Source of the DNA: Granulicella paludicola
GTDB taxonomy: Bacteria > Acidobacteriota > Terriglobia > Terriglobales > Acidobacteriaceae
Direction: 5' to 3'
Length of the DNA: 64,000 nucleotides
Assembly: GCF_025685545.1 (NCBI RefSeq)
Contig: NZ_JAGSYC010000019.1
Location: forward strand, 62,001 to 126,000
The notes below the pieces were generated by a model. It saw only the letters and a list, made by a program, of their open reading frames with translations, was not told the DNA's origin and searched no databases. Shown in pieces: positions 1 to 8,204 of the stretch; the first letter of the stretch is position 1, and the number at the start of each line of letters is the position of its first letter. Position numbers and translations under genes: made by a program.

Positions 1-350
1 TGGTACTCATCGTTGATCTCGTTGAAGACGGTGACGAGCGGGCTGGGCTTGTACTGGTCGGCGACCGTCGAAATCTCGCTCAGCCGCCCCGATTTGCGGA
101 AGGCACGGAGGAAGCTCCTGCTCTTTTTTTCTGCAGCACCAAAGGCACGCCATTTTGAAAGCATGATGGCCCAGGAGAAGATGCTGGCCGCGAGCAGAAT
201 GCCGAGAACAGCGAGCGCGACAGGGCCGCTGTTATGGATCATCTCGGTGAGGGCGCTGCCGTTGGAGGCTGCCGGTGCGGGCCCTAGCGAGGGGTCGACC
301 GTGGCGGAGGTTGCGTCTTGGAGGAGGAGTGCGAAGGCAAGCAGGGTCAT
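1..350 (-). CDS. ExbB/TolQ-type proton channel protein, partial (3' end outside window)
   Basis: Reading the minus strand from the ATG at 350 gives an open frame of about 116 codons that runs off the window. The protein starts with a short hydrophobic segment and an Ala/Pro-rich linker, followed by one clear membrane helix (residues about 45-65, PVALAVLGILLAASIFSWAI) and then a KWRAF segment. That layout is typical of the MotA/TolQ/ExbB family, which energises TonB- or Tol-dependent outer-membrane processes with the proton motive force. It is divergent from recN with a 156-bp gap. TonB-type energisation would suit the large TonB-dependent receptor at 12.8-16.3 kb, but a TolQ role is equally possible because the neighbouring exbD/tolR gene lies outside the window. 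Confidence 0.75.
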   Translation of the reverse strand, partial: MTLLAFALLLQDATSATVDPSLGPAPAASNGSALTEMIHNSGPVALAVLGILLAASIFSWAIMLSKWRAFGAAEKKSRSFLRAFRKSGRLSEISTVADQYKPSPLVTVFNEINDEY

Positions 351-474
351 AGCGTCTCTCAGCAGTGTAACGTCGGGTTTCGTAGCGTGTCTTGATCGGA
401 ACCCTTTGTGGTACGAGTAACGATGCACCGGGTTAGATGCAACTTTGCCTTTCGTTCTCCAGAGCGTAGCCTGC

Positions 475-497
475 TATTCTCTCGTTGAAACGAGAGA
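475..497 (+). promoter_or_regulatory. recN leader: putative -10 box and 20-bp perfect palindrome
   Basis: A TATTCT hexamer preceded by TG (extended -10 form, 475-480) overlaps the left end of an inverted repeat at 478-497, TCTCTCGTTGAAACGAGAGA. The arms are 9 bp, all paired, around a 2-bp centre. It lies 9 bp before the recN start codon. RecN is an SOS gene in many bacteria, so a LexA-type repressor site is a reasonable inference. The sequence matches neither the E. coli nor the Bacillus LexA box. Confidence 0.45.
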
Positions 498-506
498 CAC
501 TTCCCG

Positions 507-2198
507 ATGCTTCTGGAGCTTCGCGCAGAAAACTATGCGGTGATCGACCACGCGGTGGCCGTCTTTGGCCCGGGCCTGAACCTGCTTACGGGCGAAACCG
601 GCGCTGGCAAGTCGATTTTGATCGATGCCCTTGTTATTTTGCTAGGAAGCAAGGCCTCCAGCGATATGGTGCGATTCGGCGCGGAGAAGGCTGTTCTTGG
701 ATGCGTCTTCGAGACGACGCCAGGAGCCGAGGAGATCCTTGAGCGCAACGGGATCGATGCTGAGGGTGACGAGATCCTCATCCGCCGCGAGATTGGCTCG
801 TCGGGCAAGGGAAGAGTGTTTGTAAATAATCAGCCAGCGACTGTGGCGGTGCTGCGACAGTTGGCTCCGGAACTAGCGCTGGTCCATGCGCAGTCGGAGA
901 CGCTGGTGGCGTTCGATGCGGAGCAGCAACGGTTGCTGGTGGACCGCTTCGGGGATATTCAGACTACGGATGTGGCTACGCACTTTGCGAAGTGGCGGGG
1001 GCTACGAACGCAGATCGAAGAACTTCGCAACGCGGAGGACGACCGCTTGAAGCTGATTGACCTGTGGAGCTTCCAGTCGAAGGAGATCGAGTCTGCAGCC
1101 ATCGTCGATAGCGAAGAAGATAGCCAGCTTGAGACGGAGAAGCGGATTCTTGCCAATGCGGAGCGTCTCTTCACCGGAGCGAACGCCGCGCAGGAGCTGT
1201 TGTATGAGGCGGAGGTTTCGGCTGAGTCGCTGCTGGGATCCGCACTGAAGCACGTGGAAGACCTTGCACGTTTCGATCCGAAGTTTGTGGAGACGGCGCA
1301 GCAGCTTGCCTCTGCGAAGGCCTCCGTTGAAGATGCCGCTTCCACGCTGCGAGCGTTTGCTGGAGAGGTGACGGCTTCGCCTGAGCGGCTGGCAGAGATT
1401 GAAGATCGTCTCGCCGCCCTGGATCGGCTGAAGCGTAAGTATGGCAAGACGCTGGCCGAGGTGATTGCGTTTGGTGCGGACGCAGCGCAGAAGTTGTCGG
1501 ACCTGCAGAACCGCGATGCGCGTCTGGTCGAGCTGGAGAAAGATCTGACCATTGCTGCGGCGAAGTACATTGTGGCTGCTCGCAAGGTGACGACCGAGCG
1601 CAAGAAGGCTGGGGAGAAGCTTTCGGAGACGGCAGAGAAGCAGATCAATGATCTTGCGATGCAGGCGCGGTTTCAGATAGACATCAAGCCCAGCGAGGAT
1701 GAGTCCGCGTGGACGGTTCATGGCTGGGACCGCGTAGAGTGCCGCATTGCCACCAATCCTGGAGAGCCGGTAAAGCCACTGACGGAGATCGCCTCCGGTG
1801 GCGAGATGTCGCGTGTGATGCTGGCGCTGAAGGTGTCGGTGGAAGAGGGAGTTGCCGTTCATGCGAAGAAGCGCGGCCTACCGCTGCCGCGTACGCTGGT
1901 CTTCGACGAGATCGACATTGGTATTGGCGGACGGGCGGCGGAGGCTGTCGGCCAGAAGCTGAGAACTCTTTCGCGTGCGCAGCAGGTCATCTGCATCACG
2001 CATCTGCCGCAGATTGCAGCTTTTGCGGACCAGCATTTTTTGATTGAGAAGCAGGAAAAAAGCGGTCGCACACAGACTGGTGTTCGCCTGATGAAAACGG
2101 ATGAGCGTACCGCGGAGATTGCCAGAATGCTCTCCGGAGCGAATCTTACCGAGACTTCATTGCGGCATGCCGAGCAGATGCTCAAGCAAAGCGTTTAG
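507..2198 (+). CDS. recN: DNA repair protein RecN
   Basis: This 563-aa SMC-like ATPase acts in recombinational repair of double-strand breaks. Walker A is GETGAGKS at residues 29-36, directly after the typical N-terminal MLLELRAENYAVID-like strand. The middle third is charged and Ala/Leu/Glu-rich, as expected for the coiled coil. The C-terminal part holds the ABC signature (SGGEMSRV) and a Walker B region (LVFDEIDIGIGG). Length is normal for RecN. The ATG at 507 places the family-typical N-terminus immediately, although no strong Shine-Dalgarno is seen. The gene is divergent from the exbB/tolQ-like gene and is preceded by a 20-bp palindrome that may be an operator. It is followed by ispH after 130 bp. 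Confidence 0.95.
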   Translation: MLLELRAENYAVIDHAVAVFGPGLNLLTGETGAGKSILIDALVILLGSKASSDMVRFGAEKAVLGCVFETTPGAEEILERNGIDAEGDEILIRREIGSSGKGRVFVNNQPATVAVLRQLAPELALVHAQSETLVAFDAEQQRLLVDRFGDIQTTDVATHFAKWRGLRTQIEELRNAEDDRLKLIDLWSFQSKEIESAAIVDSEEDSQLETEKRILANAERLFTGANAAQELLYEAEVSAESLLGSALKHVEDLARFDPKFVETAQQLASAKASVEDAASTLRAFAGEVTASPERLAEIEDRLAALDRLKRKYGKTLAEVIAFGADAAQKLSDLQNRDARLVELEKDLTIAAAKYIVAARKVTTERKKAGEKLSETAEKQINDLAMQARFQIDIKPSEDESAWTVHGWDRVECRIATNPGEPVKPLTEIASGGEMSRVMLALKVSVEEGVAVHAKKRGLPLPRTLVFDEIDIGIGGRAAEAVGQKLRTLSRAQQVICITHLPQIAAFADQHFLIEKQEKSGRTQTGVRLMKTDERTAEIARMLSGANLTETSLRHAEQMLKQSV

Positions 2199-2263
2199 AT
2201 CGGTTGCTGCGGAAGGCAGCTTGAAAGGCCGTCAGGTATCACCTTGATAGCCTTCGGTACCCC

Positions 2264-2293
2264 CGGTTTTGCACCAGTCCCGGTTCAAAACCG
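2264..2293. other. Inverted repeat between recN and ispH
   Basis: CGGTTTTG (2264-2271) and CAAAACCG (2286-2293) form perfect 8-bp arms around a 14-bp loop. No T-run follows on either strand, so it is not a clear intrinsic terminator. It could be an operator upstream of the ispH promoter or a weak recN terminator. Confidence 0.35.
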
Positions 2294-2316
2294 TGCCTTA
2301 TGGGTAGGAAACGCGG

Positions 2317-2322
2317 TATACT
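2317..2322 (+). promoter_or_regulatory. Putative ispH -10 box (possible leaderless transcript)
   Basis: TATACT ends 6 bp before the GTG start codon at 2329, so transcription from it would begin about at the start codon. No convincing -35 hexamer was found at the expected distance. No Shine-Dalgarno is visible before the GTG, which fits a leaderless mRNA. Confidence 0.35.
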
Positions 2323-2328
2323 TGGGAC

Positions 2329-3351
2329 GTGAGCCTTCCGACCGCAGACCCCGTCGCTACGACCCCCTCCGTTAATTCAACTGACAAGCGCGTCATGCTG
2401 CTTAAGCCGCGTGGCTTCTGCGCTGGCGTGGTGCGCGCGGTCGATATCGTTGAGATCGCCCTCGACACATTTGGCGCGCCGATTTATGTGCGCAAGGAGA
2501 TTGTCCATAACAGCTACGTTGTCAACGACCTTGCTGGCAAGGGAGCAATTTTCGTCAACGAACTGGACGAAGTTCCGTCCGGCGCTCGCGTGATTTACTC
2601 CGCGCATGGCGTTTCTCCAGCTGTGCGTGAAAACGCCAAGAGCCGTGGTCTCAAAGTCATCGACGCGACCTGCCCGCTGGTCACCAAGGTCCACGTTGAG
2701 GCGATCAAGTTTGCCAAGCAGGGTTATTCGCTTGTGCTGGTAGGCCATCGTGATCACGAAGAGGTCGAGGGTACCCAGGGTGAGGCTCCGGATGTGACCC
2801 AGGTTGTTTCGACGGTAGAAGAAGTAGCCGCTTTGGTGGTGCCGGACCCGAACAAGGTCGCCTACCTGACGCAGACCACGCTCTCGCTGGACGAGGCGCG
2901 CTACATGATCGAGGCGCTAAAGAAGAAGTTCCCGAACATCGTCGGACCGCATGCGCAGGACATCTGCTATGCAACCGAGAACCGCCAGACTGCGGTAAAG
3001 AATGTGGCTCACGGCGCTGATCTGGTCCTAGTAGTCGGTTCGCGCAATAGTTCGAACTCGAATCGCCTGGTTGAGGTCTCGCAGAATCTGGGCACGAACT
3101 CTTACCTAATCGATAAGGCTGAAGACATTCAGCCGGTCTGGCTTGAAGGCGTTTCGACGGTGGCGATCACCGCCGGTGCGTCGGCTCCCGAAATCCTGGT
3201 GCAGGAGGTCGTGGCGTATCTGCAGGACAAGGGATATGGCTCCGTCGAAGAGGTTGAGGTGATGCCGGAGAATGTACGCTTCGGTCTGCCCCCCGAGATT
3301 GTTCAGGCGATCGCTGCAGCTCCAAAGCTGCCTGTCGCTGCAACGGTCTAG
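2329..3351 (+). CDS. ispH: 4-hydroxy-3-methylbut-2-enyl diphosphate reductase (IspH/LytB)
   Basis: This 340-aa enzyme catalyses the last step of the MEP isoprenoid pathway, reducing HMBPP to IPP and DMAPP with a [4Fe-4S] cluster. The three cluster cysteines sit in the expected contexts: RGFCAGV (Cys31), DATCPLV and DICYATENRQ. The SRNSSNSNRL and SAPEILV motifs are also present. About 20 residues precede the conserved core, and the GTG at 2329 is the start used here. A shorter form starting at the internal ATG (VMLLKPRGF) is possible. The next gene encodes squalene-hopene cyclase, so the enzyme sits beside a major consumer of its products. Confidence 0.93.
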   Translation: MSLPTADPVATTPSVNSTDKRVMLLKPRGFCAGVVRAVDIVEIALDTFGAPIYVRKEIVHNSYVVNDLAGKGAIFVNELDEVPSGARVIYSAHGVSPAVRENAKSRGLKVIDATCPLVTKVHVEAIKFAKQGYSLVLVGHRDHEEVEGTQGEAPDVTQVVSTVEEVAALVVPDPNKVAYLTQTTLSLDEARYMIEALKKKFPNIVGPHAQDICYATENRQTAVKNVAHGADLVLVVGSRNSSNSNRLVEVSQNLGTNSYLIDKAEDIQPVWLEGVSTVAITAGASAPEILVQEVVAYLQDKGYGSVEEVEVMPENVRFGLPPEIVQAIAAAPKLPVAATV

Positions 3352-3444
3352 CCATACATGAAATTTTTCTGAAGTTGCTTTGCTGTAGCTTCATCCAATC
3401 GTAAACACATCACGCAACAGACGAACGGGTACGAGCAGTCAAGC

Positions 3445-5478
3445 ATGAGCACATTGCCAATCAATTCGGGAGCTACGGTGCCTGAGGGTACCAAGCAGCC
3501 ACGGTTCGGTCGCCTTGATCTGGCGATGGACAAAGTCACCGAAGGCATCACGAAGTCGGTGAACTGGATCTTCGGCCAGCAGCACGAAGAGGGTTACTGG
3601 TGCGGCGAGCTTGAGGCCGACTCGATGCTTGAGGCCGATTACATCTATGTCCATAAGCTGCTGGGCACGGGTGATGCGGGCAAACTCGAGCGTTGCGCCA
3701 ACGAGATTCTTCGTCATCAAAACGAAGATGGAGGCTGGAGCCTGTATCCGGGTGGCCCTTCCAACGTGAACTATGGCGTGAAGTGCTATCTCGCGCTGAA
3801 GCTTATGGGCTATAAGGCCGACGACCCGATTCTGGTGCGCGCTCGCGAGAATGTGCTCTCGCTCGGCGGTGTGGTGGCCTGCAATACCTTCACGAAGATG
3901 TATCTCTGCTCGATGGGGCAGTACGATTACGATGCTGTCCCTGCAGTTCCGCCGGAGATCGTTCTTTTTCCAGACTGGTTCTACTTCAATATTTACGAGA
4001 TCAGCGCCTGGTCGCGCGCGATTCTGGTGCCGCTTTCGATCATTTATGCGAATAAGCCGTTCCGGAAGCTTGCGCCGGAGCAGCAAATCGATGAGCTCTT
4101 CGTCGGTGGTCGCAATGCTGCAAATCTGCATCTTGCCTGGGACCGAAAGCATATTTTCTCGTGGAAGAACTTCTTCCTGTTCACTGACCGTCTCGCCCAC
4201 TGGGCAGAACGTGTGCATCTCCGTCCATTGCGCAAGAAGGCGCTGAAGAAGGCCGAACGCTGGATGCTGGAGCACTTTGAAAAGTCTGACGGACTGGGTG
4301 CGATCTATCCCGCGATGCTGAATGCGATCGTTGCATTGAACTGCCTCGGTTACACGGCCGACGATCCGCAGGTCATACGCGCGATGGACGAGTTTGAAAA
4401 GCTCGGCATCGACTGCCCGAACGGGACCGCCGACTATCCGACGCCTACCTTCCGCATGCAGCCCTGCCTGTCGCCTGTTTGGGACACCGCGCAGGTGCTG
4501 TCGACACTGGGCGAAGCGAACGTCTCCAGGACGGATCCCCGCATGGTGAAGTCAGCCGACTGGCTTCTGTCGAAAGAGATCCGCTATCAAGGGGACTGGT
4601 CGCACAACGTCAAGAACATCGACGCGAGCTGCTGGTGCTTCTTCTTCAACAACGACCATCAGCCGGACTGCGACGACACTGCCGAAGTGCTGTTGGCGCT
4701 GAAGGCGGTAGACAATCCTCGTGAGCGCTATCAGCATGAGGTGTCGCAGCGGGCGATCGACTGGCTGTTTGCGATGCAGTGCAAGAACGGTGGCTGGGCC
4801 TCGTTTGATAAGGACAACACGAAGAAGGTTTTCGAGTCGATTCCATTCGCCGATCACAACGCGATGATTGATCCGCCGACCGTGGACATCACTGGCCGCA
4901 TCCTGGAGATGCTTGCGGCCTACGGCTACACCCGCCGCGATAAACGCGTTGAGAAAGCCGTGCAGTTCATCCTGAAAGAGCAGGAGCCAGACGGTGCCTG
5001 GTTCGGTCGCTGGGGTGTGAATTATCTGTACGGAACGTTCCTGGTACTGCGTGCTCTGGAAGCGATGGAGTTCAGCTACCTTGAGCCTGCTGTACAGCAG
5101 GCCGCTGAGTGGATTCGCATGATGCAGAACTCCGATGGTGGCTGGGGCGAGTCGTGCGGTACCTACGACGATCCGTCCAAGCGCGGCGTCGGTCCATCGA
5201 CTCCATCGCAGACCGCGTGGGCTCTACTCGGTTTATTGGCTGCCAACGATACGCGTTCGGATTCCGTTGCAAAAGGCATTCGTTGGTTGATTGAGCGCCA
5301 GCATGAAGATGGCAGCTGGGATGAGTTAGCTCCGGGTCGCAACGGTGAGAGCTATTACACCGGTACCGGTTTTCCGACAGTCTTCTATCTTGGATATCAC
5401 TTGTATAAACATTACTTCCCGTTGCTCGCGCTAACTACTTATCGCAAGGCTATAGAGCGCGGCCCGCGCGAAGAATAA
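3445..5478 (+). CDS. shc: Squalene-hopene cyclase
   Basis: This 677-aa enzyme cyclises squalene to hopene or hopanol at the membrane, the committed step of hopanoid synthesis. The catalytic acid motif is DCDDTAE at residues 408-414, the DxDD motif of squalene-hopene cyclases, with Asp410 as the presumed protonating residue. Several QW-type repeats (such as DGGWSLYPGG, NGGWASFD, DGAWFGRWG, DGGWGESC and DGSWDE) are spread along the protein and give the alpha6-alpha6 barrel framework. Length is slightly above the usual 630-650 aa, with a short N-terminal extension. The gene lies 93 bp after ispH and 96 bp before hpnH, all on the same strand. Confidence 0.95.
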   Translation: MSTLPINSGATVPEGTKQPRFGRLDLAMDKVTEGITKSVNWIFGQQHEEGYWCGELEADSMLEADYIYVHKLLGTGDAGKLERCANEILRHQNEDGGWSLYPGGPSNVNYGVKCYLALKLMGYKADDPILVRARENVLSLGGVVACNTFTKMYLCSMGQYDYDAVPAVPPEIVLFPDWFYFNIYEISAWSRAILVPLSIIYANKPFRKLAPEQQIDELFVGGRNAANLHLAWDRKHIFSWKNFFLFTDRLAHWAERVHLRPLRKKALKKAERWMLEHFEKSDGLGAIYPAMLNAIVALNCLGYTADDPQVIRAMDEFEKLGIDCPNGTADYPTPTFRMQPCLSPVWDTAQVLSTLGEANVSRTDPRMVKSADWLLSKEIRYQGDWSHNVKNIDASCWCFFFNNDHQPDCDDTAEVLLALKAVDNPRERYQHEVSQRAIDWLFAMQCKNGGWASFDKDNTKKVFESIPFADHNAMIDPPTVDITGRILEMLAAYGYTRRDKRVEKAVQFILKEQEPDGAWFGRWGVNYLYGTFLVLRALEAMEFSYLEPAVQQAAEWIRMMQNSDGGWGESCGTYDDPSKRGVGPSTPSQTAWALLGLLAANDTRSDSVAKGIRWLIERQHEDGSWDELAPGRNGESYYTGTGFPTVFYLGYHLYKHYFPLLALTTYRKAIERGPREE

Positions 5479-5574
5479 ATTTCACCAAAGCGAGCTTTGG
5501 CTCGTCAGTTCGATCACAGACCTTTCCGTAGTTTGAGCCCGAAGGGCTGAAGTATCAACGAAGGAGTTTTCAGT

Positions 5575-6729
5575 ATGGCAGTTCCAGTCTCACAGATGTT
5601 CACCGTAGCTACATACGTCCTGAAGCAGAAGCTTTCGGGCCGGAAGCGCTATCCTCTGGTGATGATGCTCGAGCCGCTCTTTCGCTGCAACCTGGCGTGC
5701 GCAGGCTGCGGCAAGATCCAGTATCCGGCTCATATCCTGAAGGCGCAGCTTACTCCTGAGCAGTGCTGGAAGGCAGCCGAAGAGTGCGGCGCTCCGATGG
5801 TTTCCATTCCTGGCGGTGAGCCGTTGCTGCATCCGGATATGCCGGAGATTGTGGCTGGACTGGTCGCGCGCAAGAAGTACGTTTACATGTGTACGAATGC
5901 GCTGCTTCTGAAGGAGAAACTTCACCTTTTCACGCCATCGAAGTATCTCAGCTTCTCCGTGCATGTCGATGGTGAGCGTGAGCATCACGACTTCGCAGTC
6001 TGCCGCGAAGGTGGTTATGACATTGCGATGGAAGGCGTTCGCGCGGCTGTGGCTGCAGGCTTCCGCGTGACCACGAACACCACGTTGTTCGATGGCGCCG
6101 ATCCCAACTCGGTGCGTCGCCACTTCGACCAGTTGATGGATGCCGGCGTCGAGAGCATGATGGTTTCGCCTGGTTATACCTATGACAAGGCTCCGGACCA
6201 GAACCACTTTCTCGGCAAGGCCAAGTCGCGTCGCCTGTTCCGCGCCATTCTTTCGAACCGTCATAAGAACTGGGAGTTCAATACGCATCCTCTGTTCTCT
6301 GAATACCTCATGGGTAAGCAGAACTTCGAGTGCACGCCATGGGGCATGCCGACCTACTCAATCTTCGGTTGGCAGAAACCCTGCTACCTACTGCAGGATG
6401 GCTACGCAGATACCTTCCAGGAGATGCTCGACGAGACTGCGTGGGAAGAGTACGGCGCAAAGAGCGGCAACCCGCGTTGCGCTAACTGCATGGTGCATTC
6501 TGGTCATGAGGCGTCTGCAGTCGATTACAACTTCGGCTCGCTGAAGGGCTTCCTGATCACGGCGAAGAAGTACATGTTCCCTTCGCTGTACAAGGACGAT
6601 GACGCGATGAAGATCCTGAACGAGTGGAAGCCGGAAGGCCATACGCCGCTGGTGCAGATCGGCAACGCTCCCACGCCGGTTGTCGTTACGACTTCCGTCG
6701 ATCACAACGTAACCGTCTCAGGAGACTAA
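5575..6729 (+). CDS. hpnH: Adenosyl-hopene transferase HpnH (radical SAM)
   Basis: This 384-aa radical SAM protein adds the 5'-deoxyadenosyl group to diploptene, giving adenosylhopane, the first step to side-chain-extended hopanoids. The radical SAM cluster motif is CNLACAGC (Cys38, Cys42, Cys45), followed by a SIPGGEPLLHP segment typical of the SAM-binding region. C-terminal cysteines (CTPWG, NPRCANCMVHSG) fit the additional conserved region of the HpnH family. A good ribosome site (AAGGAG, 8 bp before the ATG) fixes the start. The next gene begins 2 bp after the stop, so the two are surely co-transcribed. Confidence 0.93.
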   Translation: MAVPVSQMFTVATYVLKQKLSGRKRYPLVMMLEPLFRCNLACAGCGKIQYPAHILKAQLTPEQCWKAAEECGAPMVSIPGGEPLLHPDMPEIVAGLVARKKYVYMCTNALLLKEKLHLFTPSKYLSFSVHVDGEREHHDFAVCREGGYDIAMEGVRAAVAAGFRVTTNTTLFDGADPNSVRRHFDQLMDAGVESMMVSPGYTYDKAPDQNHFLGKAKSRRLFRAILSNRHKNWEFNTHPLFSEYLMGKQNFECTPWGMPTYSIFGWQKPCYLLQDGYADTFQEMLDETAWEEYGAKSGNPRCANCMVHSGHEASAVDYNFGSLKGFLITAKKYMFPSLYKDDDAMKILNEWKPEGHTPLVQIGNAPTPVVVTTSVDHNVTVSGD

Positions 6730-6731
6730 GC

Positions 6732-7190
6732 ATGTCCACCGCACAGCAGGAACATCTGAAGATTGAGCAGCTACAGCAGGTTTCTGCTGACGACCTCGAA
6801 CACATTGAAGGTCGCGAGCGTGAGAACCTCGAAGGCTGGATCCCGCAGCTTGCCAGCGAGGCTGAAGTCCGCGAAGCGCTCGAAAAGGCGTTTGATTATC
6901 GTGGCGATGTCACGATTACACGTCGTGACGGCACGCTTGTCGAAGGCTATCTGTACGATCGCCGCACAGGACCCTCTCTTGAAACCTCCGTTGTTCGCAT
7001 TATGCCGACGCCAAAAAATGGCGAGAGCTTCGAGCGCGTCATGGTCAGCTATGCGGATATTGCAGCGCTGAATTTCTCTGGTCGCGACACGGCTGCAGGC
7101 AAGACCTTCGATGCCTGGGTGAAGAAGTACTGGGAAAAGAAAAACGCGGGCGAGACGAACATCCAGATCGAGCCTGAAAAGCTCGACTAG
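6732..7190 (+). CDS. Hopanoid-operon protein of unknown function
   Basis: This is a 152-aa soluble, acidic protein with no signal peptide or membrane segment. I do not recognise a named family. Residues about 55-115 alternate hydrophobic and polar positions (DVTITRRDGTLVEGYLYDR, then SVVRIMP, then VMVSYADIAALNFSGRDTA), which suggests a small beta-barrel of the Sm/SH3 type. A charged helical tail (DAWVKKYWEKK) follows. The ATG at 6732 is chosen because it falls 2 bp after the hpnH stop; a longer in-frame reading upstream would overlap hpnH by over 100 bp. It is sandwiched between hpnH and hpnA with gaps of 2 and 5 bp, so a role tied to hopanoid synthesis is likely but unproven. Confidence 0.8.
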   Translation: MSTAQQEHLKIEQLQQVSADDLEHIEGRERENLEGWIPQLASEAEVREALEKAFDYRGDVTITRRDGTLVEGYLYDRRTGPSLETSVVRIMPTPKNGESFERVMVSYADIAALNFSGRDTAAGKTFDAWVKKYWEKKNAGETNIQIEPEKLD

Positions 7191-7195
7191 CCACG

Positions 7196-8203
7196 ATGCG
7201 TCTCTTCATCACGGGAGCCACGGGCTTCGTCGGCGCCCACGTGGCTCGACTCGCGGCGGAGCAAGGGGCAGATCTTCGCCTCCTATCGCGCTCCACATCG
7301 AATAAGAAGAATCTACCGGCAAATGCGGATATCGTCACAGGCGACCTTCGTAATCCGTTTGCGTTCGCCTCTGCGCTGCAGGGTTGCGACGCGCTTATCC
7401 ATGTGGCGGCAGACTATCGTCTGTGGGTGCCTGACCCCGCAGAGATGTATCAGGCCAACGTGGAGGGTACGCGTGAGCTGCTGCGCCTCGCGCGTGAGGC
7501 TGGGGTGCCGCGCGTCGTGTACACGTCTAGCGTGGCTACGATGGGGTTCAAGAAGGACGGCACCGTCGTTGATGAGACGACCCCCGTCAGCGAAGCTGAC
7601 ATGATCGGCCACTACAAGCGCTCGAAGTGGTTGGCCGAGCAGGTGGCGCTTGAAGCAGCTCGTGCCGGACAGCACGTAATGGTGCTCAACCCAACGACGC
7701 CTATTGGAGCGCTCGATACCAAACCGACACCGACTGGGCGAATCGTGGTCGACTTCCTCAACAAAAACTTTCCCGCTTATGTCGACACTGGTCTCAACCT
7801 CGTTGATGTGGAAGAGATCGCGCGGATGCACCTCATCGCGCTCGAACGGGGGACGCCGGGTGAGCGCTACATCCTTGGAGGCGAGAATCTCACGCTGAAG
7901 CAGATTCTCGATCGGCTTGCGGCCATCACGGGTCTGGCTTCACCAAAGATGAAAGTGCCTCATGGTGTTGCGATGGCCTTTGCGTTCTTCGATGAGACGA
8001 TCACCGGTAAGCTACGGGGCAAAGAGCCAAGAGCCACTGTAGAGGCCGTACGCATGGGCCGGAAGATGATGTTCGCGAGTTCAGCCAAAGCGGAGCGGGA
8101 GCTTGGGCTCCACGTGCAAAGCGTGGAGAGTGCTTTGCGTGCGGCTTGCGAGTGGTTCATTGCGAACGACTATGCGCCAGAACCGCCTGCGTGGGGTCGC
8201 TAG
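7196..8203 (+). CDS. hpnA: Hopanoid-associated sugar epimerase HpnA (NAD-dependent)
   Basis: This 335-aa extended short-chain dehydrogenase has an N-terminal Rossmann motif GATGFVG (residues 7-13) and the catalytic pair Tyr140/Lys144 in YKRSK. Such proteins are annotated HpnA when they sit in hopanoid clusters and are thought to act on the sugar part of extended hopanoids. The substrate is not established. The gene starts 5 bp after the unknown hopanoid-operon gene and ends 1 bp from the stop of the convergent glycoamylase-like gene, so the hopanoid operon ends here without room for a separate terminator. Confidence 0.85.
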   Translation: MRLFITGATGFVGAHVARLAAEQGADLRLLSRSTSNKKNLPANADIVTGDLRNPFAFASALQGCDALIHVAADYRLWVPDPAEMYQANVEGTRELLRLAREAGVPRVVYTSSVATMGFKKDGTVVDETTPVSEADMIGHYKRSKWLAEQVALEAARAGQHVMVLNPTTPIGALDTKPTPTGRIVVDFLNKNFPAYVDTGLNLVDVEEIARMHLIALERGTPGERYILGGENLTLKQILDRLAAITGLASPKMKVPHGVAMAFAFFDETITGKLRGKEPRATVEAVRMGRKMMFASSAKAERELGLHVQSVESALRAACEWFIANDYAPEPPAWGR

Positions 8204-8204
8204 A

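Noticed and set aside
13-420. Plus-strand frame of 135 codons at the window start
   Set aside because: It is antisense to a clear ExbB/TolQ-type coding frame on the minus strand and has no family features.
5505-5560. Small hairpins between shc and hpnH
   Set aside because: Short arms and no T-run; too weak to call a terminator inside what seems to be one operon.
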